Positions 35,364-43,063 of a stretch of 64,000 bases of DNA are shown here, piece after piece. Origin of the DNA: Polaromonas vacuolata (GTDB lineage: Bacteria; Pseudomonadota; Gammaproteobacteria; Burkholderiales; Burkholderiaceae_C); NCBI RefSeq assembly GCF_012584515.1, contig NZ_CP051461.1:852001-916000 (forward strand), in the 5' to 3' direction. The position numbers were made by a program, and so were the translations under genes. Positions within the stretch are counted from its first letter, which is position 1. Each line of letters begins with the position of its first letter. Below the pieces are notes generated by a model. That model did not search any database, was not told the origin of the DNA, and saw only the letters and a program-made list of their open reading frames with translations.

Positions 35364-37412
35364 TCAACTAGGCTCTTCGTCATCAGCGACTTCTGAAGCC
35401 GCGCAATAGCCACCGATTTGCTTCACGTAGGCCAGCAAATCCTTGTAAAACGCATTAGCGCTGAGCGTGGACGAGTCGCCGACCAGTAGCAGCTTGCGCC
35501 TGGCGCGGGTCATACCCACGTTCATGCGGCGGATGTCTGAAAGAAAGCCGATATCGCCGTGTTGGTTGCTTCGCGTCAGCGAAATCGCGATGACGTCACG
35601 CTCCTGGCCTTGAAATGAATCAACGGTGCCCACGCTAAGCGTGCGGTCTTGCAGCAAGCTGTTGAGCGCAGAGGACTCTTCAATGGCGTCCTTCAAATAG
35701 TTGATTTGGGCGCGGTAGGGGGCGATTACGCCGATAGTGAGCGGTTTTTGTGCGTGCTCGTGCTCGGTCGACTCGCGAGGTTCTAAACGCGCAAGGAGCT
35801 GAGACAGGCGCTTGAGCAGCAAATCCGCTTCTTCGGGATTGGCCGTAGAACGGCTTTCGTGGATGGTTGTTTCGAGGAAGCCCAAACCCGCTGTGTCCAG
35901 AAATTCCACCGGCAGGTCGGGCGCGAAGCGCTGGTCGTAGGCGGCTAGGCCAGCGTGCTTCACGCTTTGATGCGCTTCTAATTGGCCGCTATAGAACTGC
36001 TGAGAGCTAAACGCCATGATGTGCTCGTGCATGCGGTACTGCACGGTGAGTGTGCGGGCCGTGGTGGGTTGCCGCTTGATGCACTTTTCGAACAGTGTTT
36101 CGCGCAGGCCTTCGCGGGCCGCTTTCTCGCTTTTAACGGTGGGCGGCAGCTGGTGGTGATCGCCCACCAAAACGACGCGCTCGCCCTTGGTAATCGGAAT
36201 CCAGCAGCCTGGCTCCAAAGCCTGTGCGGCTTCGTCGATGAAAACGGTATCAAAAGTCAGGTGGCGGATGTCCCGGTTGTTTGCGCCCACCAGCGTGCCG
36301 GTGATGACCTGTACCGATTCGAGTACGTCCTCGGTGATGAAGCGCTCCAAATCGTTGGCGGCCTGAATGAGCATCCGGGCTTCTTCCTTCATCAGCTGGC
36401 GATGCTGCCGCTCCTCGAAGCCAAATTTGCGGATGCGGTCGCTGGCACGGTCGTTGGCTGTATTTCGCAGCTGCGTGGCAGTCTGGCGCATGGCGTGCAT
36501 TTTGCTGTAGCTCGGGTGGGCCATTAACTGTGCATCAAGGGTGTGCTGGAGCAGCAGGTCCGACACACGGCTGGGATTGCCCATGCGGATGACCTTAACG
36601 CCGCGCTCAGCCAGTTTTTCGGTCAGAAGATCCACGGCCGTGTTCGAGGGTGCGCACACCAGCACGCGTCGCTCACGCCGGGTGGTTTCCAAGATGGCCT
36701 GCACCAGCGTGGTGGTTTTGCCGGTACCAGGCGGGCCGTGGATGATGGCGACGTCTTGGGCGGTAATCACATGGCGCACGGCCACCAGCTGCGACTCGTT
36801 GAGTGTGCTGGGGTAGAACAGGTCGTCGGCTTTAGGCTCACGAAAGCGAGCTTGCCGGGCCCCCAGCAGCACGTCGCGCAATTGGGCCAGCCGGTCGCCA
36901 CGAGCGCGCATCACTTCCCTCAGGGCGTTGTCCATGCTGCGGTAGCTGACCTCGTCGAAGGTGAGGTCGATGCCGAGCTTGCCACCGCCCAGATTGCCGC
37001 CGTTAAGTACCCAGTCGGGAAGCTCTTCTTTGCTGGTGGTCAGCTGTAGCTTGTTGTGCTGCAAGCTGGTGATCACGCCATTGAGCGTGGGCGCCTCTAG
37101 GGAGGCGTGACCCGGCAGATTGACAAACAGTGAAGCATTGCGGCCCACCTGAAACAAGTGCAAACGCTGCTGGCCAGGAGCGCGTTCTAGTTCCAGTACC
37201 ACTTTGCCGCCAAAACCGATGTCTTCTTTAGTGATGGTGATGGGGTACCAAGCCAGACCACGCCGCTGGCGCTCCTCAATGCTGGCTTTGGCGCTTTTGA
37301 GTTTGAACTGTGCGAGGTCTTCCTTTTGCTCAAGTTGCAACAAGGCTAGAACGTGGGCTAACTCTTTTTCAGCAGCGTAAGGATCGGTGGGGATAACGTC
37401 GAGGTCAGTCAA
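35364..37412 (-). CDS. Superfamily I helicase (IGHMBP2/DNA2-NAM7 type)
   Basis: ATP-dependent helicase of 682 residues. Motifs: Walker A GPPGTGKTTTL near residue 226, motif II IDEAAQALEP near 391, motif III VGDHHQLPP near 410, motif IV QYRMHEHIM near 455, motif V VDSFQGQERDVIAI near 600 and motif VI NVGMTRARRKLLLVGD near 630. The N-terminal 200 residues form the IGHMBP2-like beta-barrel/stalk region. The start is a TTG at 37412 without clear ribosome site, so the N-terminus is uncertain. It is bracketed by two inverted IS3-type ends. Bacterial relatives act in RNA/DNA processing or in defence islands; the role here is not known. Confidence 0.85.
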   Translation of the reverse strand: MTDLDVIPTDPYAAEKELAHVLALLQLEQKEDLAQFKLKSAKASIEERQRRGLAWYPITITKEDIGFGGKVVLELERAPGQQRLHLFQVGRNASLFVNLPGHASLEAPTLNGVITSLQHNKLQLTTSKEELPDWVLNGGNLGGGKLGIDLTFDEVSYRSMDNALREVMRARGDRLAQLRDVLLGARQARFREPKADDLFYPSTLNESQLVAVRHVITAQDVAIIHGPPGTGKTTTLVQAILETTRRERRVLVCAPSNTAVDLLTEKLAERGVKVIRMGNPSRVSDLLLQHTLDAQLMAHPSYSKMHAMRQTATQLRNTANDRASDRIRKFGFEERQHRQLMKEEARMLIQAANDLERFITEDVLESVQVITGTLVGANNRDIRHLTFDTVFIDEAAQALEPGCWIPITKGERVVLVGDHHQLPPTVKSEKAAREGLRETLFEKCIKRQPTTARTLTVQYRMHEHIMAFSSQQFYSGQLEAHQSVKHAGLAAYDQRFAPDLPVEFLDTAGLGFLETTIHESRSTANPEEADLLLKRLSQLLARLEPRESTEHEHAQKPLTIGVIAPYRAQINYLKDAIEESSALNSLLQDRTLSVGTVDSFQGQERDVIAISLTRSNQHGDIGFLSDIRRMNVGMTRARRKLLLVGDSSTLSANAFYKDLLAYVKQIGGYCAASEVADDEEPS

Positions 37413-37607
37413 AAGAACAGAGATTTAGCCAGCTTAAATTTCTAACCGTCCGTTCGGATTGAGTTAGTTGAAAGCTACCGGGTGATTGAAAAATGTCAAA
37501 TGGATTTTGCCCCCTAGCCTCGGCTGCAGGTCTTGGCGTCTGCCAATCCCCTGACACATCCAATGACTTGATATGAAAAAAAAATAGGCTATGACGCGGT
37601 AAGAAGC

Positions 37608-37682
37608 TGAGGCCACTTAACTTTGAAATCTGTATTTCCAATCTTTAGAGGACTCTGCTGTCCATTAATTTGACTAGGTCCA
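37608..37682 (+). mobile_element. IS3-type element end, inverted relative to the first
   Basis: The same transposase 3' end and tip as at 33821-33950, now on the plus strand: CCACTTAACTTTGAA, CTTTAGAGGACTCTGCTG and the tip ending at 37682. One base is missing in GAAATCTG relative to the first copy, so the frame is broken. Together the two copies bracket fic and the helicase. Confidence 0.75.
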
Positions 37683-37868
37683 AACGTTCAATTGAATTCA
37701 GAGCGCAAGCACTAAATAAAGCCCGTTAGCTCGGTAAACAAACGCTAAAAACGGTAGCTGCCAAACTCAATATGTCTTTAGACACGCGCAAAGAAGTTCT
37801 GTCGTAGCAAGACTAAAATTAATTTTTTTGATTAATACGACTTGAAATCGCCCTCGGAGACTTTCGGA

Positions 37869-38096
37869 ATGATGGAATGGATTCCTATCGTATTTATTAC
37901 GTTCAAGGTTCTTGTGTTGAGCATAGGTATGTTCTTTGCTGTCAGGTGGCATTACAACCAAGGTGGCAGGAAGATGGATAAGCTTGCGGTACTGCGTGCG
38001 ACTGGCAAAGTGGCCGCTCTCTTCGTTCTAGCGCTCTTGACTCTGGGACTCCTGTCTTACTTCGTTGTTAGGAAGCTCGGTTTAGAAATGTATTAA
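37869..38096 (+). CDS. Small two-helix membrane protein, unknown function
   Basis: A 75-residue protein from the ATG at 37869 (GGAG at 37856-37859). Two hydrophobic helices, about 5-27 and 48-68, flank a charged loop (RWHYNQGGRKMDKLAVLRA). An in-frame ATG at 37842 would add nine residues but has no ribosome site. I do not recognise a family. It stands alone between the IS3-type end and a gene-poor stretch. Confidence 0.5.
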   Translation: MMEWIPIVFITFKVLVLSIGMFFAVRWHYNQGGRKMDKLAVLRATGKVAALFVLALLTLGLLSYFVVRKLGLEMY

Positions 38097-38422
38097 TCTT
38101 TCCATGGCGGCAAAAAACAGTCGATTGGTTTCCAGTCATGCGACAACCACTTCCCGATACGGTCATAAAGTATTTGCGACAGGTGGGTGCAGGCGGTTAA
38201 CTAGCGGTGTTGTTGCGCCAGCTTGTATTGTGCGGGTCTCCAAAAGTATGTCTACTTTTGCAAGCATTTTCTGCACAGCGGTCATCGCGCCTAAGGTCAA
38301 ATGAAATATTGTCGAACCAAGAAAAAATCCTGAGTCAGCAAGATTATTGAGCTGTAGTTTTATTAATTCATTGTCAGTCGGGACATGTAGATGAGCATCT
38401 TTTTGCGCATCAAGAATCACTT
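38097..38422. other. Intergenic region, nothing convincing
   Basis: About 325 bases between the small membrane protein and the end of the DMT transporter gene. A minus-strand open frame (38163-38480) overlaps the transporter's end and has no recognised product. No clear hairpin with a T run was seen. Confidence 0.4.
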
Positions 38423-39346
38423 TCAACGTTTGACCAAAGCACGCTTTGACACGACGACAAATGTGATAACCGCTATGCAAATAAATAGCGCGAGTGGGTC
38501 AAAAGTCTCGCCCATCAAAATAATCGAATAGCTGTAGGTAAAAAATGGCTGCAGGAATTGCAGCTGGCTAATGCGTTGAATACCGCCCAGAGCAAGGGCA
38601 CGATTCCAAGAAAAAAATGCGAGCAGTGAGTTCACAAATGCAAGAAACGCCAAAGCACCCCACTGCACCGCACCAAAGCCGGAAAAATCCGCCACATTAA
38701 AGTTCAGCAACGCGAGTGGTAACAACACAGGTAAATTCAATACCAGCGCCCAGCACATGACTTCCCATCCTTTCATTTCCTTAGACAAGGCACCACCTTG
38801 GGCGTACCCGTAACCAGCCAACACCACTGCACCTAGCAATGCAAGATCGCCGAGATAGATACCACCACCCATGTCACTGCGTATTGCTGCAAACACCGCT
38901 ACAGCTACGAAGCCTGCAATTGAAGCCAGCCAAAAAAGTAGAGGCGGGCGATCCTTGGTGATCAAAGTTCCGAAGATCGCAGTTGCTAACGGAAGAGCTG
39001 CCAATACTGCCCCGCCATGACCGACCGGCACGTGCTGCATGCCGACGGCAGTGAGGATAGGGAATCCATAAACGACGCCTAGCGACATGAGCAAGAGACG
39101 CTTAATTTGTGAGACGTTGGGACACGCTGAGCGGGTGAAGTACAAAATAGGCAGTGCAGCAAGTGCCGCCAACATGGACCGAAACAGTCCGATCTGCATC
39201 GCGCTCAAATGTCCTGCAAGAATCTTTGCGCAGGGCAACGTCAAAGCGAACGCAGCAACAGACATCGCACCTAAGAGGTAAGCTTCCACTTCAACAGAGG
39301 CCGCTGGACGTAGCTGCAATTGAGAAACAGGCTTCATTTGGCTCAT
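38423..39346 (-). CDS. DMT-superfamily (EamA) transporter
   Basis: Inner-membrane protein of 307 residues with about ten hydrophobic helices in two EamA repeats (about 25-155 and 165-300). Typical features are FRSMLAALAALPILY in repeat one and SQLQFLQPFFTYSYSIILMGE near 270, the conserved end of the second repeat. Such proteins export metabolites or amino acids; the substrate cannot be told. It stands alone, with repeat-rich DNA upstream. Confidence 0.85.
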   Translation of the reverse strand: MSQMKPVSQLQLRPAASVEVEAYLLGAMSVAAFALTLPCAKILAGHLSAMQIGLFRSMLAALAALPILYFTRSACPNVSQIKRLLLMSLGVVYGFPILTAVGMQHVPVGHGGAVLAALPLATAIFGTLITKDRPPLLFWLASIAGFVAVAVFAAIRSDMGGGIYLGDLALLGAVVLAGYGYAQGGALSKEMKGWEVMCWALVLNLPVLLPLALLNFNVADFSGFGAVQWGALAFLAFVNSLLAFFSWNRALALGGIQRISQLQFLQPFFTYSYSIILMGETFDPLALFICIAVITFVVVSKRALVKR

Positions 39347-39440
39347 GGTGTTTGTCTTGATAATAATTAATAGTGATTTGACTAACGACCCTAACCCGGA
39401 GCGTTAAATGTCAGAGCTGATTGTGATCAAAAAAGATAAA

Positions 39441-39504
39441 AAAAGGGACAGCTACGTTAGCGATCTCAGTTGCGCAGCGCTAAATGTGGATGTCTATGGA
39501 TGTC
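39441..39504 (-). repeat. MITE-like palindromic repeat, copy F (reverse orientation)
   Basis: On the minus strand GACATCCACATTTAGCGC is followed by TGCGCAACTGAGA, matching the left half of copies B and E. The other side ends GCTAACGTAGCTGTCCC. It abuts an IS3-type tip. Confidence 0.6.
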
Positions 39505-39505
39505 C

Positions 39506-39540
39506 GAGGACTCTAATGTCCATTAAGTTGGCAATGTCCA
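39506..39540 (+). mobile_element. IS3-type element tip, short remnant
   Basis: GAGGACTCTAATGTCCATTA and the bases to 39540 match the last 35 bases of the element ends at 37682 and 33821 with a few changes. It truncates the cupin gene to its right. Confidence 0.65.
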
Positions 39541-39728
39541 GTATGACGCAGAGCCGAAACTGAATTTAGGGTTAGGCGCGTGAGATTCACGCCGAAGTTT
39601 GCGCGGCCGAAAACGTCACAAGGCTGGCTTGTCGTTCGCCCTAGCAACGGTTCGGGATGCACTGACGTCTTGCTTCTCGGGGGTACTTCAGCAGCGACTG
39701 CGATGACTGGAATTTTCTTTTTCGACAT
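39541..39728 (-). pseudogene. N-terminal fragment of a cupin-domain protein
   Basis: From the ATG at 39728 the frame reads MSKKKIPVIAVAAEVPPRSK and then FGRANFGVNLTRL and SALRH, the N-terminus of small single-cupin proteins in which metal-binding histidines would follow. After SALRHT the sequence is IS3-type tip, and the frame stops soon after (39513). About 60 of the expected 140-160 residues remain, so it is a remnant. Identification rests on general resemblance to that family's N-terminus. Confidence 0.6.
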
Positions 39729-39902
39729 AAGACTCGCAACAGAAATTACTATTGGCTAACCCTTATGTCAAGCCGCAGGCCATAGTTTCTTGCTGTCGGT
39801 CGGCTCAAACCGCTGGTAATACATCAGCTCCAAGGCTCAATAGAAAAGTGATGCTTTGGCGGCCGGATTCTTAAAGTTTTGCCGTCCGAGGTTATGCATT
39901 TC

Positions 39903-40514
39903 TTACTCGCATATCTTAAAAATCGGTAATCGGACGTTATCACCAACCGTGGCGATATCGATATGTCTATAGCGGCCAGAACCGTGTTCTTCAGCAAACA
40001 ATGAGTCGTGTGATTTTGGTAGCACTAATTTGCGATTGTCAAAGGTGAGAACAACATTGAAACGGTTGAGAGTGTTCTTTTTTACTTTCCCAAAGTGGAA
40101 GTGATATCCGTAGCTGTGGTTTTCAGCTTTGTCTACTCCGTAGGTTGAACTGGCTACGGAAATGAACTTAAGGATATTTTGCACCTCCATCGAATCCACC
40201 AATTTTCTGTGGTGCATCAGGGCTAAGGCATCATCGTAGACGGGAATAATTTTACATTCCTCTAGGTACGTTAGCCACTCCCAGCGGGAGGAGTCACTCT
40301 CATCATATATAGGTTGTCCTTCCAGCTCAAGTTCCGCCAAAATTCTGTCGAAGCGGAGTAGGCGTGCATGAATAGTTTCGATTTCTCTCGTTCGCGCTTC
40401 TAATCCGGAGCTCAATCGTTGCCTTCGCTTGAGCCTACTGAAGATAATCGGATGGACTGTTTCTTCCAGATAGTCAAGAACGGCCAGCGTTTCCATATTA
40501 GCAATCTCGCGCAT
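39903..40514 (-). CDS. Hypothetical protein, unrecognised
   Basis: A 203-residue soluble protein from the ATG at 40514, with an excellent AAGGAG ribosome site 6-8 bases upstream, so it is very likely translated. The N-terminal half is helical and charged (FSRLKRRQRLSSGLEARTRE), the C-terminal half looks beta-rich with YGYHFHFGKVKKNTLNRF and VVLTFDNRKLVLPKS. No signal peptide or membrane helix. I recognise no family. It is preceded about 90 bases upstream by another unrecognised gene on the same strand, so the two may form a unit. Confidence 0.6.
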   Translation of the reverse strand: MREIANMETLAVLDYLEETVHPIIFSRLKRRQRLSSGLEARTREIETIHARLLRFDRILAELELEGQPIYDESDSSRWEWLTYLEECKIIPVYDDALALMHHRKLVDSMEVQNILKFISVASSTYGVDKAENHSYGYHFHFGKVKKNTLNRFNVVLTFDNRKLVLPKSHDSLFAEEHGSGRYRHIDIATVGDNVRLPIFKICE

Positions 40515-40603
40515 AAATCTCCTTGTGTCTAACGTAGAGGTGAGGGGGCGGCCAGAGCGTGAAGCGCAGAGGGTAGCTAGCAGGTTCCCTTTAGAGCGCC
40601 ATG

Positions 40604-41356
40604 TTAAACCTTGGTTGCATTGGCGATGGCATTGGCTTCTGATATTGCAGCAAGCAACTGCGGTTGGTGCTGGAACTTTGTAAGGATGCCTTCGTTGTAT
40701 GAGCTTACTTGCTTTTGCAAGAGTGTAGAAGCTTCTGCTGGGGTGGCTGCGCCAGTCGACAGTAAAGCTGAGCGGAGAATTTTTGCGTGCTCAAAGAACT
40801 TAGTTACAGAAAGCCACTGGTCATGAATGCTCTCAGGAGTTACCCATGTTGCAGTCTTCTCCTCGAAGACGATTGTCCACAGGAATACAACACCGTGGAG
40901 GTGCGAGAGATATTTAAGAAATAGCGAGTATGTTGGAACCGTCTCTCTGGGAAGCTTTGAAAGTTGTTCGGCGGACAACTTCGACTCGCTCAACGCTTCC
41001 AATTGAGATTTCAGGAACATCGGAACTATTGATAGCCCCGGTACTTCCTCAACCTTTTCTGGGGTCAGCTTCTGAATTTCCTTTGCGAGGATGACGCTTA
41101 TCTTGTGCGATGGCTCAAATGTACCGTCTTTTGCAGCGAGTTCTTTCACCATGTCTTCAGTCACGTAGACCTTAATGAAGGAGCGAAGGACAACATCAAT
41201 GGCTACCAATTCTGAGATGCGGACAAAATGAACGTATGCCAATCGCTTTTCGGCATCTCTAAGGTTGCGACGATCCAGACTGGCGCGAATCCAATAGCTT
41301 AGGCCCGCCGAGATTAGCGCGCCGATAAGACCGGAGGTAAGCGCAATGTTTTGCAT
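40604..41356 (-). CDS. Hypothetical membrane-anchored protein, unrecognised
   Basis: A 250-residue protein with one N-terminal membrane segment (LTSGLIGALISAGLSYWI, residues 7-24) followed by RASLDRRNLRDAEKRLAY and a mostly helical cytoplasmic or periplasmic domain. The positive residues after the helix suggest the body is cytoplasmic. No enzyme motif was seen. The ribosome site is weak. It lies on the same strand about 90 bases before the other unrecognised gene and next to an integrase remnant, which suggests both are cargo. Confidence 0.55.
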   Translation of the reverse strand: MQNIALTSGLIGALISAGLSYWIRASLDRRNLRDAEKRLAYVHFVRISELVAIDVVLRSFIKVYVTEDMVKELAAKDGTFEPSHKISVILAKEIQKLTPEKVEEVPGLSIVPMFLKSQLEALSESKLSAEQLSKLPRETVPTYSLFLKYLSHLHGVVFLWTIVFEEKTATWVTPESIHDQWLSVTKFFEHAKILRSALLSTGAATPAEASTLLQKQVSSYNEGILTKFQHQPQLLAAISEANAIANATKV

Positions 41357-41519
41357 AGAGGTCTAAGGTAATTCGCACCGCAAGACTTGCGAATTAATCT
41401 GGCGGTTACTGTTCAATCTGGTCATAACTTCCTGATGAATGTGATTTGTCTATTAGGTTTGACTTGAATATGCTGTATTTAAATGCAGTTATGAATAAGT
41501 CATGAGATCCGGTATTCAA

Positions 41520-41786
41520 TCTTGTCGCTTTATCCGCCTTATGTATCAGATTCGCGAAAATGTACTTTTTTTACTATAGCATCAGTACCGAGAAGATGCA
41601 CCTGTACTGGGTGCGTTTTATATTATCTGGCACGTAAAAAGTAGGCAAATGCGATATCTGCGCGACATGGGACTACCTGAGGTAGAAGCCTTTCTGACGA
41701 TGCTAGCTACCGAGCTCTAGGTTTACACCTCCGCCCACAATCAAGCCTTAAGCGCATTGTTGTTCGTGGATCAAAATCAGGAATAG
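41520..41786 (+). pseudogene. Integron-integrase-like tyrosine recombinase remnant
   Basis: Broken frames encode YYSISTEKMHLYWVRF, then after a one-base frameshift near 41616 WHVKSRQMRYLRDMG, EVEAFLTMLATE, an in-frame stop (TAG 41717-41719), and SAHNQALSALLF. These blocks align in order with the N-terminal SAM-like domain of IntI/XerC recombinases. The catalytic C-terminal domain is missing; homology ends where MITE copy C begins at 41787. It is a dead fragment of a gene that once mobilised DNA here. Confidence 0.7.
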
Positions 41787-41872
41787 AAAGAGACATCCAC
41801 GTTCAGCACTGCACAACTATTTCCTCAGAATTTGCTCAGTAACGGCGACCATGAACGTGGAGGTGCCTTTTT
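41787..41872 (+). repeat. MITE-like palindromic repeat, copy C (complete)
   Basis: Begins AAAGAGACATCCACGTTC (41788 on), continues through TGCACAACTATTTCCTCAG and TTTGCTCAGTAACGGCGAC, and ends GAACGTGGAGGTGCCTTTT. The ends are inverted repeats. It interrupts or replaces the integrase remnant. Confidence 0.75.
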
Positions 41873-41942
41873 AGACCGATAGACACGGCGACAGCTGCGA
41901 TTAAGTTTCTTTGCAAACTGTAATCGCGCAAAATCTGCGTTC

Positions 41943-41982
41943 TGAATTCATCGCTATGACTATTAACGTGGATGCCCTTTTT
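41943..41982 (+). repeat. MITE-like palindromic repeat, copy D (right end only)
   Basis: GACTATTAACGTGGATGCCC followed by TTTTT matches the right terminal part of copies A, C and E. The left part cannot be recognised. It lies 60-100 bases upstream of the DUF1003 gene. Confidence 0.55.
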
Positions 41983-42043
41983 GTCCATAATTTTGTCCAT
42001 ACAGGCCGTCATAATCGATGAAACGTTTTGAGAGGCATATTCC

Positions 42044-42619
42044 ATGGCGCAAGATACCCCAGACAGCCGACCTCCTGTGAGCGCAACGCTTGGCGAGGTA
42101 GATCACTGGCGCTTTCACCGACCTCATGCGCATCTCTTTTCCACATTCGGCAACGACACACTTGCGCTCAAAGCTGAGGCTTTTGCAAGATTTTTTGGCA
42201 CACCATTATTTTTGGGTGCGCAGACGCTAATAGTTGTCGCATGGATTGGCATCAACGCCTTGGGATTCACGACCTTTGACGTTTACCCATTCATACTACT
42301 GAATCTGGCGTTCAGCTTGCAGGCTGCGTACGCTGCTCCTCTGATATTGTTGGCACAGACAAGACAGGCTGCACGTGACAAAGTTCACTCAGAAGCTGAT
42401 GCGCAACATCGGGAGGCACTGGCAATTGCCAACGAGCAGAGGCAGTCTGAGGCGGCGAAGAACACTGATCAGATATTGCAGTTGCTTGAACAAAATACCC
42501 GTCTTACAGAGGCAACGAAGCAACTGACAGAGCGAATTGAAGTCTTGACGGTAGAGATGCACAAGCACTTTTCCAACACGTTGACAGGGGCTGCTCCAGC
42601 GGTGGATTCAGTTGGATAG
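42044..42619 (+). CDS. DUF1003 membrane protein
   Basis: Protein of 191 residues. The DUF1003 core is AEAFARFFGTPLFLGAQTL near residue 45, followed by a helix, then FDVYPFILLNLAFSLQAAYA and APLILLAQTRQ near 100. Two membrane helices are predicted by eye. The C-terminal 75 residues are a charged coiled coil (LLEQNTRLTEATKQLTERIE). Function of the family is unknown. A terminator hairpin follows it, and MITE-like repeats flank it on both sides. Confidence 0.8.
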   Translation: MAQDTPDSRPPVSATLGEVDHWRFHRPHAHLFSTFGNDTLALKAEAFARFFGTPLFLGAQTLIVVAWIGINALGFTTFDVYPFILLNLAFSLQAAYAAPLILLAQTRQAARDKVHSEADAQHREALAIANEQRQSEAAKNTDQILQLLEQNTRLTEATKQLTERIEVLTVEMHKHFSNTLTGAAPAVDSVG

Positions 42620-42708
42620 CGTGTTTCGACTATTTGCGCTGGCCTAAAAGAGGGGAAGCTTTGCATGCGCCGCTTAACCTTTCTGAGCGGGTGCCAGTGA
42701 TGGCATTC

Positions 42709-42735
42709 AGCCCGCGTAACAGTGGGCTTTTTTTC
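42709..42735 (+). terminator. Intrinsic terminator after the DUF1003 gene
   Basis: AGCCCGC (42709-42715) pairs with GTGGGCT (42722-42728), with one G-T pair, over a 6-base loop, followed by seven T residues. Confidence 0.65.
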
Positions 42736-42869
42736 GACTGGACTTCAAGGCGATCTAGCCCAGCCTCACGGTTCAGGATCTCGTGCGTATGGACATTTTT
42801 TGGCCGACTTAGACATTCAAGGAATGCAAGGAATAAAAGGAACATCAGGAATATCGGAATAAAAAATAA

Positions 42870-42954
42870 AAAGAGACATCTACGTTTAGCAATGCGCAAC
42901 TATTGCCTCAGCATTTGCTAAGTAACGGCGACTATTAACGTGGATTTCCCTTTT
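42870..42954 (+). repeat. MITE-like palindromic repeat, copy E (complete)
   Basis: Begins AAAGAGACATCTACGTTTAG, continues AATGCGCAACTATTGCC and CATTTGCTAAGTAACGGCG, and ends ACTATTAACGTGGATTTCCC. It is about 80 percent identical by eye to copy C and lies upstream of the methyltransferase gene. Between the DUF1003 terminator and this repeat, and from it to 43063, no gene is seen. Confidence 0.75.
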
Positions 42955-43063
42955 ATTTTTCTACTTTATATGTGGCACTTAAGCTACGCCGTGAACCATT
43001 TTTTTATTTTGTTGACCGGGAGGCTAGCGGCCACCGACAGCGTATCAAAAAGAAGATCAAGCA

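Noticed and set aside
38163..38480. Minus-strand gene behind the DMT transporter
   Set aside because: It overlaps the transporter's coding end and matches no family I know; likely chance.
33952..42954. Palindromic repeats as integron attC sites, given the IntI-like remnant
   Set aside because: The repeat ends do not show the GTTRRRY and RYYYAAC core boxes in the right places, and copies occur in both orientations and next to IS ends.
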